Assembly: GCF_014851395.1 (NCBI RefSeq)
Contig: NW_024044459.1
Span: 18,548,664-18,612,663 of the forward strand
Length of the DNA stretch: 64,000 bases
Direction: 5' to 3'
From: Micropterus salmoides
Taxonomy: Eukaryota > Chordata > Actinopteri > Centrarchiformes > Centrarchidae
The position numbers and the translations under genes were made by a program. Positions 22,801-34,800 of the stretch are shown piece by piece; the first letter of the stretch is position 1; every line of letters begins with the position of its first letter. The notes beneath the pieces are model-generated. The model searched no databases, had not been told where the DNA came from, and was given only the letters and a program-made list of their open reading frames with translations.

Positions 22801-25800
22801 CTCCTCGCAGATGAGGGAGAGCTCACACTGCCGGAAATGCTCTCAGCGCTGCTGACGCCGGATGAGAGGAATGGCTCGGCAGTCAACACACGGCGGCGGT
22901 TGGCGGATGCCATCACTGGCGTGGTCCCTGCCGAGGCATTCAAAGCAGGATCGATGAGTGTCTACCCCGGCGATCAGACCGGGGCACGACGGGCAAAGGC
23001 GAGCTTCAAGGAGCGGCGACTCCATCCGTGGAGGTGAAAGTCAGTGGGCGGTTCGCCGTCTGTCTGAAGAAAAAAGGATGCTGAGCAGTGAGGACACAGC
23101 TATTTATACGGTACGCACGTACAGTAGCGACGTCCAATTGGTTGGCTACTTAGAGTATTCAAAATTTCAGTGGGCGAGTACGTGCGTGTGATAGGAAGAG
23201 AGGTAGTACCCATAGAGTCCAGTAGAGGGCGGAGCCTGTGTGAGATAGAACCCAAAAACATACTACAGATATGAGATGTGTTAATCAATGTTATCAGTGT
23301 ATCAGCAGATGGATGGAATGGTTGGCTGATGAATGGATGGTGTTGTAGGTTATGATATAAAACCACAAACAAAGCCAAACAAACAAGAACATGGTTCCAG
23401 ACGAATGGAGAGAGAAAACCAATGGACTGGGAAAGACAGGTTTTAAGTACCTGTGGGGGACTGGCCAGGTGTTCCAAGTTACACTGATGAACTCTTCCTA
23501 CCAGGGAACTACAAGGCAACGCAGAAAAACAAGGGGAAACAAACACACAGCAGGTCCTGCTAAAGGAGGTGGACTTTCACAATGTGCATTGCTGTGTGTG
23601 TGTGTAAAAGGCTTGTAGATTTAGCTGTATATAATTGTCAAACCATCCCTCCACGAAAATTGCCACTGTTATTGATTCCAGTGAGCAGCACAGTTCATCA
23701 GAGGCCATCAACCAGGGGAAATGGCCATTCAGTGCAGTGTGTTTCCAGATCACCACCTATATGTCAGATTTTGCTGAGCAACAAAGGCCAGGTGTTTCTT
23801 CTTGAACAGCTGTTTGCCACGTTATAGAAACAAACAAGCCAATCAATGCCTTTTTTTGCCTATAACAGTGGTTGGCAATAGGCGGCCGCGGGACAGAACC
23901 GGCCTGCCAACAATAATATCTGGCCCACGGCCAGATTGCTTTGATAGCAGAAAAATAAAACATAAATAAATTGATAGTGTCTCGTGCTTGCGTGGACTTT
24001 GTTGTGGTCCATGTAACGGCTTGAAAATAATTTTATTTTTTCCGACCGCTGGTCTACACGTTTGGAACATCATCTAATTATGCCAGAGCCAGGATCCAAA
24101 CAAATAATGAATGAAATCAGTGCAGCTGCAGAAAAAAATTCAACTGTAATATCAGAAAGCTATTCATCAGAGGGGTTGCTTCAAAGGAAGGGTGCTTTGC
24201 TCCCAGCATCATATTTAAATTAAAGCCATATAAAGTCCAGCATTCAAATCCAGTCCATGTTACAAACCATATGTCACTTTGATAAATTCAAAGCAAATTG
24301 ATCCCTGACACAGCCTCTGTGTCAAGTGAAAATATTGAACATGGGTTGAATTATCTACTGATTATGAATGAAGTGTTCAATCTCAGTAACAGACTCAATA
24401 TGGTGACACTGAGGTGCAAAACATTTCTGGAAATAAAACGAAATTTGTTACAACAAAAGTGCAGTTTTTCAGAAAACCGTAAAATAGGCTACCTTCCATT
24501 TTTCTAATTTTTGATTTTCAATGGATACTGATAGCTTTAGAGAAATGGAAGTAGGGCAAATTGTGACAATTTTCCTTGCGCGGGTGTTTGCTGTGCATTT
24601 ACAGATGGTCACAGAGTTCTGTCCATTTGCCTGGTGTTTTGTCATTTCTTTGTGGTTTCAAAAAAAAACAAACAAAAAAAAAAACAGTTGTTAAGACATT
24701 TGGTTGTTTTTGTGACAGTCCCTCTAGCAGTCTTGTTCTAAAGAAAATGCAAAAAAAAAAAAACCTCAGCATGCCATTTAAAGAAGTGCAGCCATAATGT
24801 TTTGTATGGTGCAGCAACACGTTTGATTCACAGCCAAACTTCATGCAAACATTTATTAAAGAGGAATCATGCAATGTGTGTTTTCTAAATTGCCATTCTT
24901 GAAATATTTGAGTTGTTTTCTGAAATGTTATGCTTTGTGTCACGTGTGGATAAGTGATAAGAAATTAAAAGGGTATTACTAAGTAAAAAATATGTTGCGA
25001 GGGCTCGCTGACAACTCCACCTAGGGAATGAGCCCTAGGACTCAGACATAGGTTCTTTAAAAATCGGGGTTGGACCAGAGCAGAAACAAACCACAGGAGC
25101 TAAAATAAATGTTAACAATTTATTACAATTAAAAAATGTTTATAAGTTTAAAACATCCTAACCAAAACCCATGTGATGCCACAGATAAAAAACAAAAGCT
25201 AAGTTCTAAAAGCTAAATGTTTCGTGATTTGACAGCTCCCGGCACGGCAAACAGTCCCTCTGGGGATTCCTCCGTCCCACGGCCCAGTAGCTCCACGGGT
25301 CGCTCCGCCTGCTCCACAGTCCTCGCCGCTCGTCCGTTTCCTACAACAGAGAGTAGTGTGCTCACGTCGGTCAACCCGCACCCTATGCCTCACGACCCTG
25401 ACTCTGCAGCCCTCCCCTGCCTGGTCCTCTGTGCCGCCTAGCTTAACATACGTAAGCTGTTACTCACGGTTTCCCCGGGCGACAGTCGTACCGTTCGCCC
25501 AGGCCTGAGTGGAAGCGTGTTGGCGGATACTGGCTGCTGCGGTCGTCTACTCGTGTTGCTCCTGGCTCTGCCCGAATCAGCCCGGCGTCTTCTTGCAGGC
25601 CTCTATAGCGACTACTCTCACGGTCGCCTGCTGCTGCGTCGTCTCGGCTGCCGCGTCGTCTCAGCTGCCGCGCCGGTTCCGTCCAATCAATTACTTCCCC
25701 ATAGGTGTCTCATAGCTGCCGTCCTCCTGCTCGATGCCCCCCCTGCTAAGCACCCAACGAGCTGGCCGACTTCCACTGCTGCTCTCTTCACACTTCTCTC

Positions 25801-28800
25801 CATCGAACCTCCATCTCCTCTGCCTGCTTCCCCGCAGTCACGCTCCTTACCGGCCTACATCCTTCATCCATGTTGTTGCGTTCCTTGCTCTTCCTACTGC
25901 CGTTGCTTCACTTAAAAAGGAGTCCTGTCCAATCCGTTGCCAGCTTCCACACCTGTTGCTCATTTGGTCATTATGTCATTAGTGGAGGTGTGCGGTTTAA
26001 GATCAGTCCAGCCAGTAAGTAAAACTTAAAAAACACACATGCATTAAAACACACCACATGCGATAAAAACACAAGTAACACACTAAAAAGGGTAAAAAGG
26101 CACAGCTCACAAATTAAAACACACCAGAAGCATAAAAAGTCGCCTGCAATTTTCTGGTCCTGTCATATCTGCACCTCAGGGTTTCAGTGTAAATATGAAT
26201 TAGGACATGAGAAATCCTTTTCCAGTGTTTTTTCAAGACACAAATGCTTTTTATGTTCAAGTTTCATGTCTATTGAATTTAAAGCTCAGTATCTTCATCA
26301 ACGATGCTTTGAAAGCAATGGACAAATTGACTGTAAAGGGAACTGAATCTGTGACAACAGATCACTGGAGCTGTGTGAAGTTCCCTCCTGCTTCAAATGC
26401 TCCACAATCATCCTGGTCCCCAAAAACCCTCCATCTCTGGACTAAATTACTACAGGCCTGTCGCCCTGACATCTGTAGTCATAAAGTCCTTTGAAAGACT
26501 GGTGTTGGCTCACCAGAAGGACATTACAGGCCCCTTGCTGGACCCCCTGCAGTTTGCCTACAGGGCTAACAGGTCAGTAGATGATGCAGTTAATTTGGGA
26601 CTGCATTACATCCTGCAACACCTTGACACCTCAGGGACTTATGCAAGGATCCTGTTTGTGGACTTCAGCTCGGCATACAACACCATCATCCCGGACATCC
26701 TCAGCACCAGACTCACCCAGCTCACTGTGCCAGCCTCCATCTGTCCGTGGATCACAAACTTCCTGACTGATAGGAGTCAGCAGGTGAGACTGGGGAACAT
26801 CACATCCAGCACCCGACTATTGGCACTGCACTGGTGCCACCCAGGGGTGTGTGCTCTCCCCACTGCTCTTCTCCCTCTACACCAACAACTGGACCTCAGG
26901 AGACACATATCTCAAACTCCTGAAGTTCGCTGACGATACAACAGACTGAGGTTGATCAGCTGGTTCTCTGGTGCGATCAGAACAACCTGGGGCTTAACAC
27001 ACTCAAAACTGTGGAAATGACCGTGGACTTCAGGAGGAGCCCCCCGACTCTGCCCCCCATCACCATACTCAACAGCCCTGTGTCTGCTGTGGAAACCTTC
27101 AGGTTTCTGGGTTCCACCATATCCCAGGACCTGAAGTGGGAGCCCAACACTGACACCATCATCTAGAAGGCCCAGCAGAGGGCGCCAGCTCAGGAAGCTC
27201 AACCTGCTTAAGGAACTGCTGATCCACTTTTACACAGCCATCATCCAGTCTGTCCTCTGCACCTCCATCACTGTCTGGTTTGGATCTGCCACCAAAAAGG
27301 ACAGGAGCAGACTACAACGGACAGTCAGAACTGCAGAAATGATCATCTGTGTCAACCTGCCCTCCATTGAGGACTTACACCATTTCCAGAGTCAGGAAAT
27401 GGGCAGGAAACATCACTGCAGATCCATCTCACCCCGGACACAACCTGTTCCAGCTTCTCCCCTCTGGTAGGCGCTACAGAGCACTGTACACCAAAACCAT
27501 CAGACACAAGAACAGTTTCTTCCCACAAGCCATCACTCAGATCCTTCTGTTTACTGGTTACCACTTATTATTTATTCACCATTCTCTATTTCAGTGCTGT
27601 TCATACAATATTGTCATATTGTATATACATCCTTTGCACTATGCTCCATCGTACTGTGTACATGTGTACATGTATGCATGTATGTGTATGTGTACCTGTA
27701 TATCACATCCACCTCTGACATGTGGACATGACCATATCTGACCACAGTTGTATTGTTTTTAGCTGTGATTCTCCTGTTACTCATGCCGCCTCACCAAGCT
27801 CCGTGTGTTCTCGCTTCTTTGATGAACAGAGTGTTTCAAAGTTTTGCGCACTCTTTCAGAGCCAAAGCCAACACCTGTCTGATTCCAACACCAACAATCT
27901 GGTCGATGACTTCAATCATATCTGCTTGTTGTCACTAAATATTACTGCTCCTCTAAAGGTTAGGCCTATGTCTAAAGCTAGTAAGCAACCCTGGATAAAT
28001 TACAGCGTTCGCAAAAGTTTCAGTCTGGTTTCAGGAAGTACCACAGCACTGAGACTGCCCTGCTTAAAGTCACCAATGACCTTTTAATTTCTGCTGATGA
28101 AGGCATGTGCTCAGTCCTGGTACTCCTGGACCTTAGCGCTGCTTTTGACACCATTGATCACAACATCATGTTAGACAGTTCTGTCCTGTTAAATATGGTG
28201 TGTCTCAGGGGTCGGTCTTAGGACCCATTTTGTTTTCCTTGTATCTGCTTCCCCTTGGACATATTATCCATAAACATGGTACTTCTTTTCATATTTATGC
28301 TGATGATACACAAATGTACTTGTCCGTCAGATCCACAGACCCTGGAATGCTGAGTTCACTTAACAACTGCCTTTGTGAAGTTAAAAAATGGATGTCAAAT
28401 AATTTCCTCCAGCTGAACTCAGACAAAACAGAAATCCTGGTCATCGGGTCTCAGCAGATGGCAAAACAAATACTGCCATCTGCTGGTTCCCTAGTAAATC
28501 ACATTAAGCCTGTTGCAAAGAACCTTGGTGTCTGGTTTGATAGTAATTTAAATTCCGAGCAGCACACCACAAAGCTTGTTCAATCATGTTTTTATCAACT
28601 TAGAAATATAGCAAAAATTCCATCTATGTTAACTTTTAAGGACAGCGAGACCATTTTACATGCCTTCATCTCATCACGCCTGGATTATTGCAACAGCCTT
28701 TTCACTTGTTTAACCCAAAAATCTACTGATCGACTCCAGACTGTCCAGAACTCAGCTGCCAGGCTTTTAACCAGAACAAAGAAATATGACCACATCACCC

Positions 28801-31800
28801 CTATTTTAGCTTCACTACACTGGCTCCCAGTATGTTTTAGAATTGACTTTAAAATTTTATTGATCACTTTTAAAGCTCTTCATGGCCTCTCGCCTTGTTA
28901 TATTTCTGACCTTTTAGTCCCATACGCACCAGCACGTACCTTGAGATCCTCGGGCAGAGGTCTGTTGTCTGTTCCAGAGTCTCGACTGAAAACTAAAGGG
29001 GACAGAGCGTTTGCTGTCAGGGCCCCGAGGCTCTGGAACAGCCTGCCCGAGGAAATCAGGTCAGCTGAGTCAGTGAACTCTTTTATGTCCCTTCTAAAAC
29101 ATACTTTTATAGGAGAGCCTTTCCCGATCTTATTTGACTTTATTTTATCCCTTTTATTTTATTCTATTTTACTTATTTTATATTTATCTTACATGTGTAT
29201 TTTGGTCTTTTCAATGTTTTCTTGCTTGTATTGTTGTCTTTTGGGTATTGTTGTCTTTGCACTTGTTGAAGCACTTTGTAACTTGTTTTTGAAAAGTGCT
29301 CTACAAATAAAGATTATTATTATTATTGTTATTATGTACATAATAATGATAATAATATCTTACTCCTGAATCCTTTGCAATCTGCTCACTGCACTATTTG
29401 TCAGTATGTCTATATTGTTTTTTTGTTCATAGTGTGTATATTTGTGTTGTCTACACTGTAGCCTGTGTCTGATTTATTTTAGTATTGTCTCACTGTATTA
29501 TTGTATAAGTAAGCACATCGTGAGCAATGTACAATCCTGAGTCAAATTCCTCATATGTGTACACATACCTGGCAAAAAAGCTGATTCTGATTCTGACATT
29601 ACCTCTATCCATGCATAATACACATGGCTCTAGTAGATTGAAATAGAAACTTTCATTAGAAACTTAAAGCATGGGAGAGATGAATACAATCTTGTCTGAT
29701 CTGGCAGGATTGGTTTTAATATAATAAGTGTTTTTGTTGAGCTTCAGGCACACAGCGGTTCTTTTCAACAGTCTCCTTCCTTATTAGAGTTAATGTAAGA
29801 AAAGGTGTGGTGACACTTAAGAGTGTAAGTATCAGTGCTTACATCCTGATGCGTATATATGTGTGTGTATATATGTATGCTCATGTGTGTGTAAGTATTT
29901 CTCATTAGTTCATTTTTCATTTTTGCTCGCACTAATTGTCTGCATCAAGGAACCAATTTTCCAGTATTCCCAGAGTCTAATCTGCTTTCCTCTACAGGCT
30001 GCTTTTCATTTTCCTCTTAAGATCTCTGCCAAGTGTTAGAGCCATTACGGACCTCATTAGTGTCAGATACAATATAAAGCTGGCATCTGTCTTCAAATCT
30101 GTCTCTTGTGTTTGAAATACTGCACTAATCAAAGTATGGATGAAAATAAGGGTGCATTTTACTTTCAACAGCAGTTCATGTACCTAATTCCTATCATGTT
30201 TTCACATTCCTATGAAAACTGTTGTCTGTGGAACTAAGAAAAACAGCCAGTTTTAAAGAATTAGTAGATTTTCGGAAATATTCTGACTTGCTTTCTTTCA
30301 GATAATTAGATGAGGAGATCGATACCACGCTCAAGTTTGTGTGTCAAGTATGGAGCTAGCTTAGCTTAGCATAAATATGGAAGCTAGCCTGACTCTGTCC
30401 AAACTATTGAGCCTTAAAGGTACTGGCAGGAAATGTTTGAACCAGCCTAGCTATTTCCCCCTGCTTCCAGTTTGATAGGCATCACTACCTGACTGTAGCT
30501 CCACATGGACATTGTTTCAATCTTGTCAATTAACTCTTAAAAAAGTGTATTCCCCATAATTTTAAACCATTCCTTTAATGCTGCCTTAATCAATTATTTC
30601 ATATTAGGGCTGACCGTGAAATAGTTGAAGATTTGATGCCTCGATGGGCGGAGCCTGATTCGACTGTCAATCTCACAGTCGAAGCTTTGCAGTGAACCAA
30701 GGATCATGCATCTGATTTTACATAGAACTACCAGTTTTCTCCCAATAACTTAATATACAGCCTATTACAACATACATTTCATGTTTAATGCTGTAAATAA
30801 ACATATATATATATATAAAAAAACTTTCAATAAATGTTTTTAAAGTGCATGAATAAATAGAAAATTGTAACCCTAACCCTGAGTCGTCAGTGCGCATGTG
30901 TAGGCATAGCGTGTATGTGTGCAGTGGGAGAAGAGGAAAACTTGCTGAAGAGATGGAGCCCCAGCTCCGAGTGGTCCGCACCTCGCAGTACTTTCGGATA
31001 ATGTATCACCGTTGATTAACCACACAAAGAATATTTTTTCGTTTTTAAATTGCTACTTGATTCAACAGTCAACTATAGGCAGGACTTGACAATTCTGATT
31101 CAACTATGTAAATGCTTAGTCGGGGACAGCCCTATTTCATATAAATAATGGATCAGATGATTTTGCGTAAAATGAATTGCTCATAGTGAGAAAACAAGTA
31201 GCATTATTATCAGACTCTGGAGTCCCGCTTAGCTGTGTGAACTTTTTGCTGTAGTGTCTTTCAGCAGGCAGCTATTTTCAGCAAAAAACTATTAAAATCT
31301 TCTCTACACGACCTGCTCACAGACAAACTGTCTGGTGAACTTAGTAGAGCATTAATTGACTACACTGAATATTGGACTTAAATTTGTCAGGTTGACACAA
31401 ACATGGCTCGAAAGGAATGCTAATTTTGCAAATGTTTGCTTGATGTGTAAATAAGCCGCTGTTTGCCAACTTGTTTGCTTATCAACCATATCAACTTTAT
31501 AAAGTGATAAGTCTATATTGTGTTGACCCCAAGGGGAGGGGCTGCAGGTGGTGATGTGGAGTGGTGGCACAGAGAAAAGGAGACACACACACCTCACAAC
31601 TAGTGTCTAAAATAAACTTTAGCGTCAGGTAATACAATTGTCATGTGGTTTCATGAGTGTTTCTTGTTGTATTGCAGAGTTTATGAGCAGAGTTTTACAG
31701 TATCAAGTCAGGCACACTGGTAATTCTCAAAAATATAGTAAAACTGTTTTATGGTGTGTTTAGACACCTCTGCTGTTGCACCATGGGAGTCATAGAACAA

Positions 31801-34800
31801 ACTCTCCAATCCAACATCTATTGCATTAAGGCGGCAGGATGTTTCCCAGCAATTCCCTCTGGCGATAGAGTGACAAAGCAACTGTTAAGTAACAAATTTG
31901 TAAGATGGGAGAAAAGGCTTAATAACTATATATTATGTGTATACATGTTTGATTTTATGTAGAGTAGGAGGGCAGCAGTAGTAGAGAGAGAGAACTTTGT
32001 TATAATAACTTCTTTGAAGGAAGTGAACAGCATGGAGGGCAATAAAGAAACAGCAGGATGTGGGATGTTGATTCAGTGATTGTCACATTAGCTGGTACAT
32101 CATTAGTTGAATTCAGTGGTTACATAAAGAACTGCCACTGCCGCTGTCGGAATAATGTTTTGTATCTCTTCACAATGACAAGTCTTGTGTTCCAAAATGA
32201 AGTAAAGCTTTTTGGATTCCTGAAATTACAGAATGGGTCTTACAGGGATAGAAATATATAAGGAGGTGATTGTATTTATCCTGGCTGTCCTAAGACAAAG
32301 CAAAAGAAAAGAAAGCATTTTAAAGAAATAGTTTGTCTTTTTGCAAAGTATGCCCATTAGTTTTCTTGCCAAGAAATAGATTAAAAGATTGACAAATGAT
32401 AATTTAGGTCACATGTTATTACGACCCATATTAACGTTTGTTGTGGCTGCATCCTGAAGTGGCCGTACAACGTTAGCAAAAGATGAATTTGGGGGACGTA
32501 TTATAAATCAAGAAAAAGTCTGAATAAATGGGCAGGATGGGGTAGTTGGATGGTTCATACCCCGGACTTTCACTCAGGAGAATGGCCTTCGAGTCCAATG
32601 TGAAACCACATAAATGTTATTTTGAGTTTTAAGTTAAATAGCGTTACGGATTTCCTTCACTTGACTTCCGTTATTGATGTCATGTGACGTCCGTGACTTA
32701 ATGTTATTTAATCACTTTATTCCAAACCACAATGTTTTCCTAAACCTAACCAAGTAGTTATGTTGCCTAAACCTAACCAGACTGCAAACGTTTCACAATG
32801 TTATCCACGTGTTTAATGTCCTGTAGGTCAGGTGAAACTTGTGCAACATAGTTAAGGACCGGTTGCCTGATGGGAATGCTCACGCGTTGTTTTAGGAGGC
32901 ATGGACATGTCATTTAGGTTGGAGGACTTGTTGAATTTTTATGCTAAGCTAAGCTAACTGGCTGCTGGCTGCAGCTTCATATTGACCGTGTGGACATAAG
33001 AGTGGTATTGATATTCTCATCTAACTCTCCTCCAGAGAGCAAATAATTACTATTCCTTTAACCTTCAAAGACGCTTTTAAAGAATTGAAGGCTGACCAAA
33101 ATGTAACATTGACAATTTGCGGTTTTACAGGGTGTAACTGTATGTGTGGGACTATTTCTTGGCTGGATCAGTGACTTCCCTGAGTCTTGTCATTGACGTG
33201 AGGTTGCCTGGCAACCAGGGGAGACTCCAGGAAGGTCTCATAAAACCACAAAAGGTTGTTTTTACACTTTTGAAAAGATTAAACAAACAAGATATAGGCT
33301 AACTGTCACGCTCTGCCGGTTGGCCATCCTTTGTGTTGCACTTTTGTGTTTAGTTAGTGTTATTTTGGTCTGTTGGGTTTTGGGGCCTGATAGCCTGGAG
33401 GCTAGGCTTCCCCCGGAGTCCTCCTTCGAGGGAAGTCGCCTGGCCATCTTTTCGGGTTCTTGTGGTGGTCATCGGAGGCGACCAGGTCACCAGCAGCGAC
33501 CCGTCTGCAACCAGCGTGATCCCAGGCCAGCTAGTGCTGCTAGCTTCCTGCCTGCCCACCATGGTCCCCAGCCCTGCTGTCCAGTCGGTGGTCCTCAGCC
33601 CAGCTGCTCAGTCCGTGGACCTCAGCCAAGCTGCGGCTCCAGAGCACCAAAGCTTTGGGTGCCGACCTCCAGAGAGGTCGTGCCGTCGGCCTCCTGCTCG
33701 GCCCCCAGTGGGTTTGCTGCCTCACTGTTGGCCGTCCTGCCAACCCTTTGAACTCTGTTGCCCCCTTGATCTTCCTAGCCTGTTGGGTCGTCCCCCGGGG
33801 CGACCTCCCGAATATTGTTGCCTCCCTGTTCTGCCCGGCCTGTTGGGTCGACCTCCGGCGCGGCCTCCCGAACTCTGTGGCCCCCCTGTTCTGCCCGGCC
33901 TCATGGGTCGTCCCACGCGACGCCCACCTGAACTGTTTTGCCCTCCTGGTCTGCTCGGTCGACCTTCGGGTCTGCCTCCTGAACTTTTGTTCACCTCTGG
34001 CCAGCGGGGCGGCCTCCTGAACTGTTCCCCCTGATTTGCTCGGCCTGTCGGGTATTCCTCCGGGACGGCCTCCTGAACTGTTTTGTCCCCTTGGCCTGCT
34101 TGTACGACCTCCCGAACTCTGGCGCCCCCTTGCCTTGCCCTCTGGCCACCCACCTGAGAGTTCCTGGTCTGGCCCTCCTCCTGTCCTCCCTCCGCCCACC
34201 CTGGGCCGGCTTGTGCCTTGTTTTTGTGCTGTTTTGGGTTTTGTTGACCGTCTGGAGACGCTCGTCGGTGGGGGGGGGGTACTGTCACGCTCTGCCGGTT
34301 GGCCATCCTTTGTGTTGCACTTTTGTGTTTAGTTAGTGTTATTTTGGTCTGTTGGGTTTTGGGGGTCTGTCTTGTCTTTCGTCTAGTGTTCGGTGTAACC
34401 CTTGTCATGTCTGTTACCCCAGTGATCACTCACTCACTCACTCATTCACTCACTCACGTCTTTCACCTGTGTTGCTCCCGCCCTGCTTGTTAGTCCCTGT
34501 GTGTGTGTGTGTATATACCTGGTGTTTCTGTTGTGCATGTACTCTCTGCCTGCCTGTAACCAGCCTTGCTTGTCTTGTCTCCCTGTACTTTTGGATTTCT
34601 GTTATTCAGCCACTCACCTGTAAGTGTGCTCCCTTTTGGTTATATTAAAACCCTTCGTTGAACTATACCTGCTCCGCTCTCTCTGTGTCCTGCGTTTGGG
34701 TCCTCCAACCTGCCTCCACACCACGATTGTGACACTAACATGTGAACTAGTGAGGTTTGGAGGTGCTGGTAGGCAGATTTTGCTAAGCTAGCTGGCTGCA

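Larger units (their letters stand above)
18168..23250 (-). mobile_element. DIRS-type tyrosine-recombinase retrotransposon (5.1 kb, defective)
   Basis: Inverted terminal repeats (18199-18358 and 23076-23235) are almost identical over about 160 bp and each carries a TATAAATAGC box. An internal complementary region (18403-18500) pairs with both outer edges, the structure from which DIRS elements rebuild their ends on a circular intermediate. On the minus strand follow a Gag-like region, RT, RNase H and a tyrosine recombinase C-terminus. Coding is broken: gag is frameshifted near 22.9 kb, the RT loses its YLDD box around 20.2 kb, and the N-terminal part of the recombinase is deleted. GC-rich compared with its surroundings. 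Confidence 0.92.
33304..34734 (+). mobile_element. deleted Ty3/gypsy-type LTR element with 5-bp target duplication
   Basis: A complete LTR at 34283-34734 (TGTCACGCTCTGCCGG...ACGATTGTGACA) is preceded by a polypurine tract (GTG10 run ending 34279). The first 82 bases of the same LTR stand at 33304-33385 and then pass straight into internal sequence. Flanks are CTAAC (33299-33303) and CTAAC (34735-34739). All of gag-pol is missing, leaving about 0.9 kb of GC-rich 3' internal region with 60-bp tandem repeats. So the element is a deletion product between the left LTR and the 3' internal region. Confidence 0.88.

Noticed and set aside
23391..23827. Open frames of 75 and 81 codons
   Set aside because: No known domain, no splice signals, intron position.
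25517..25915. 132-codon + frame
   Set aside because: Leu/Ser/Cys/Pro-rich composition with no domain and no splice context; more likely part of an LTR-like block.
33357..34429. 225-codon + frame and 219-235-codon - frames
   Set aside because: They follow the 60-bp GC-rich tandem repeats of the gypsy 3' region and are open on both strands, so not evidence of genes.
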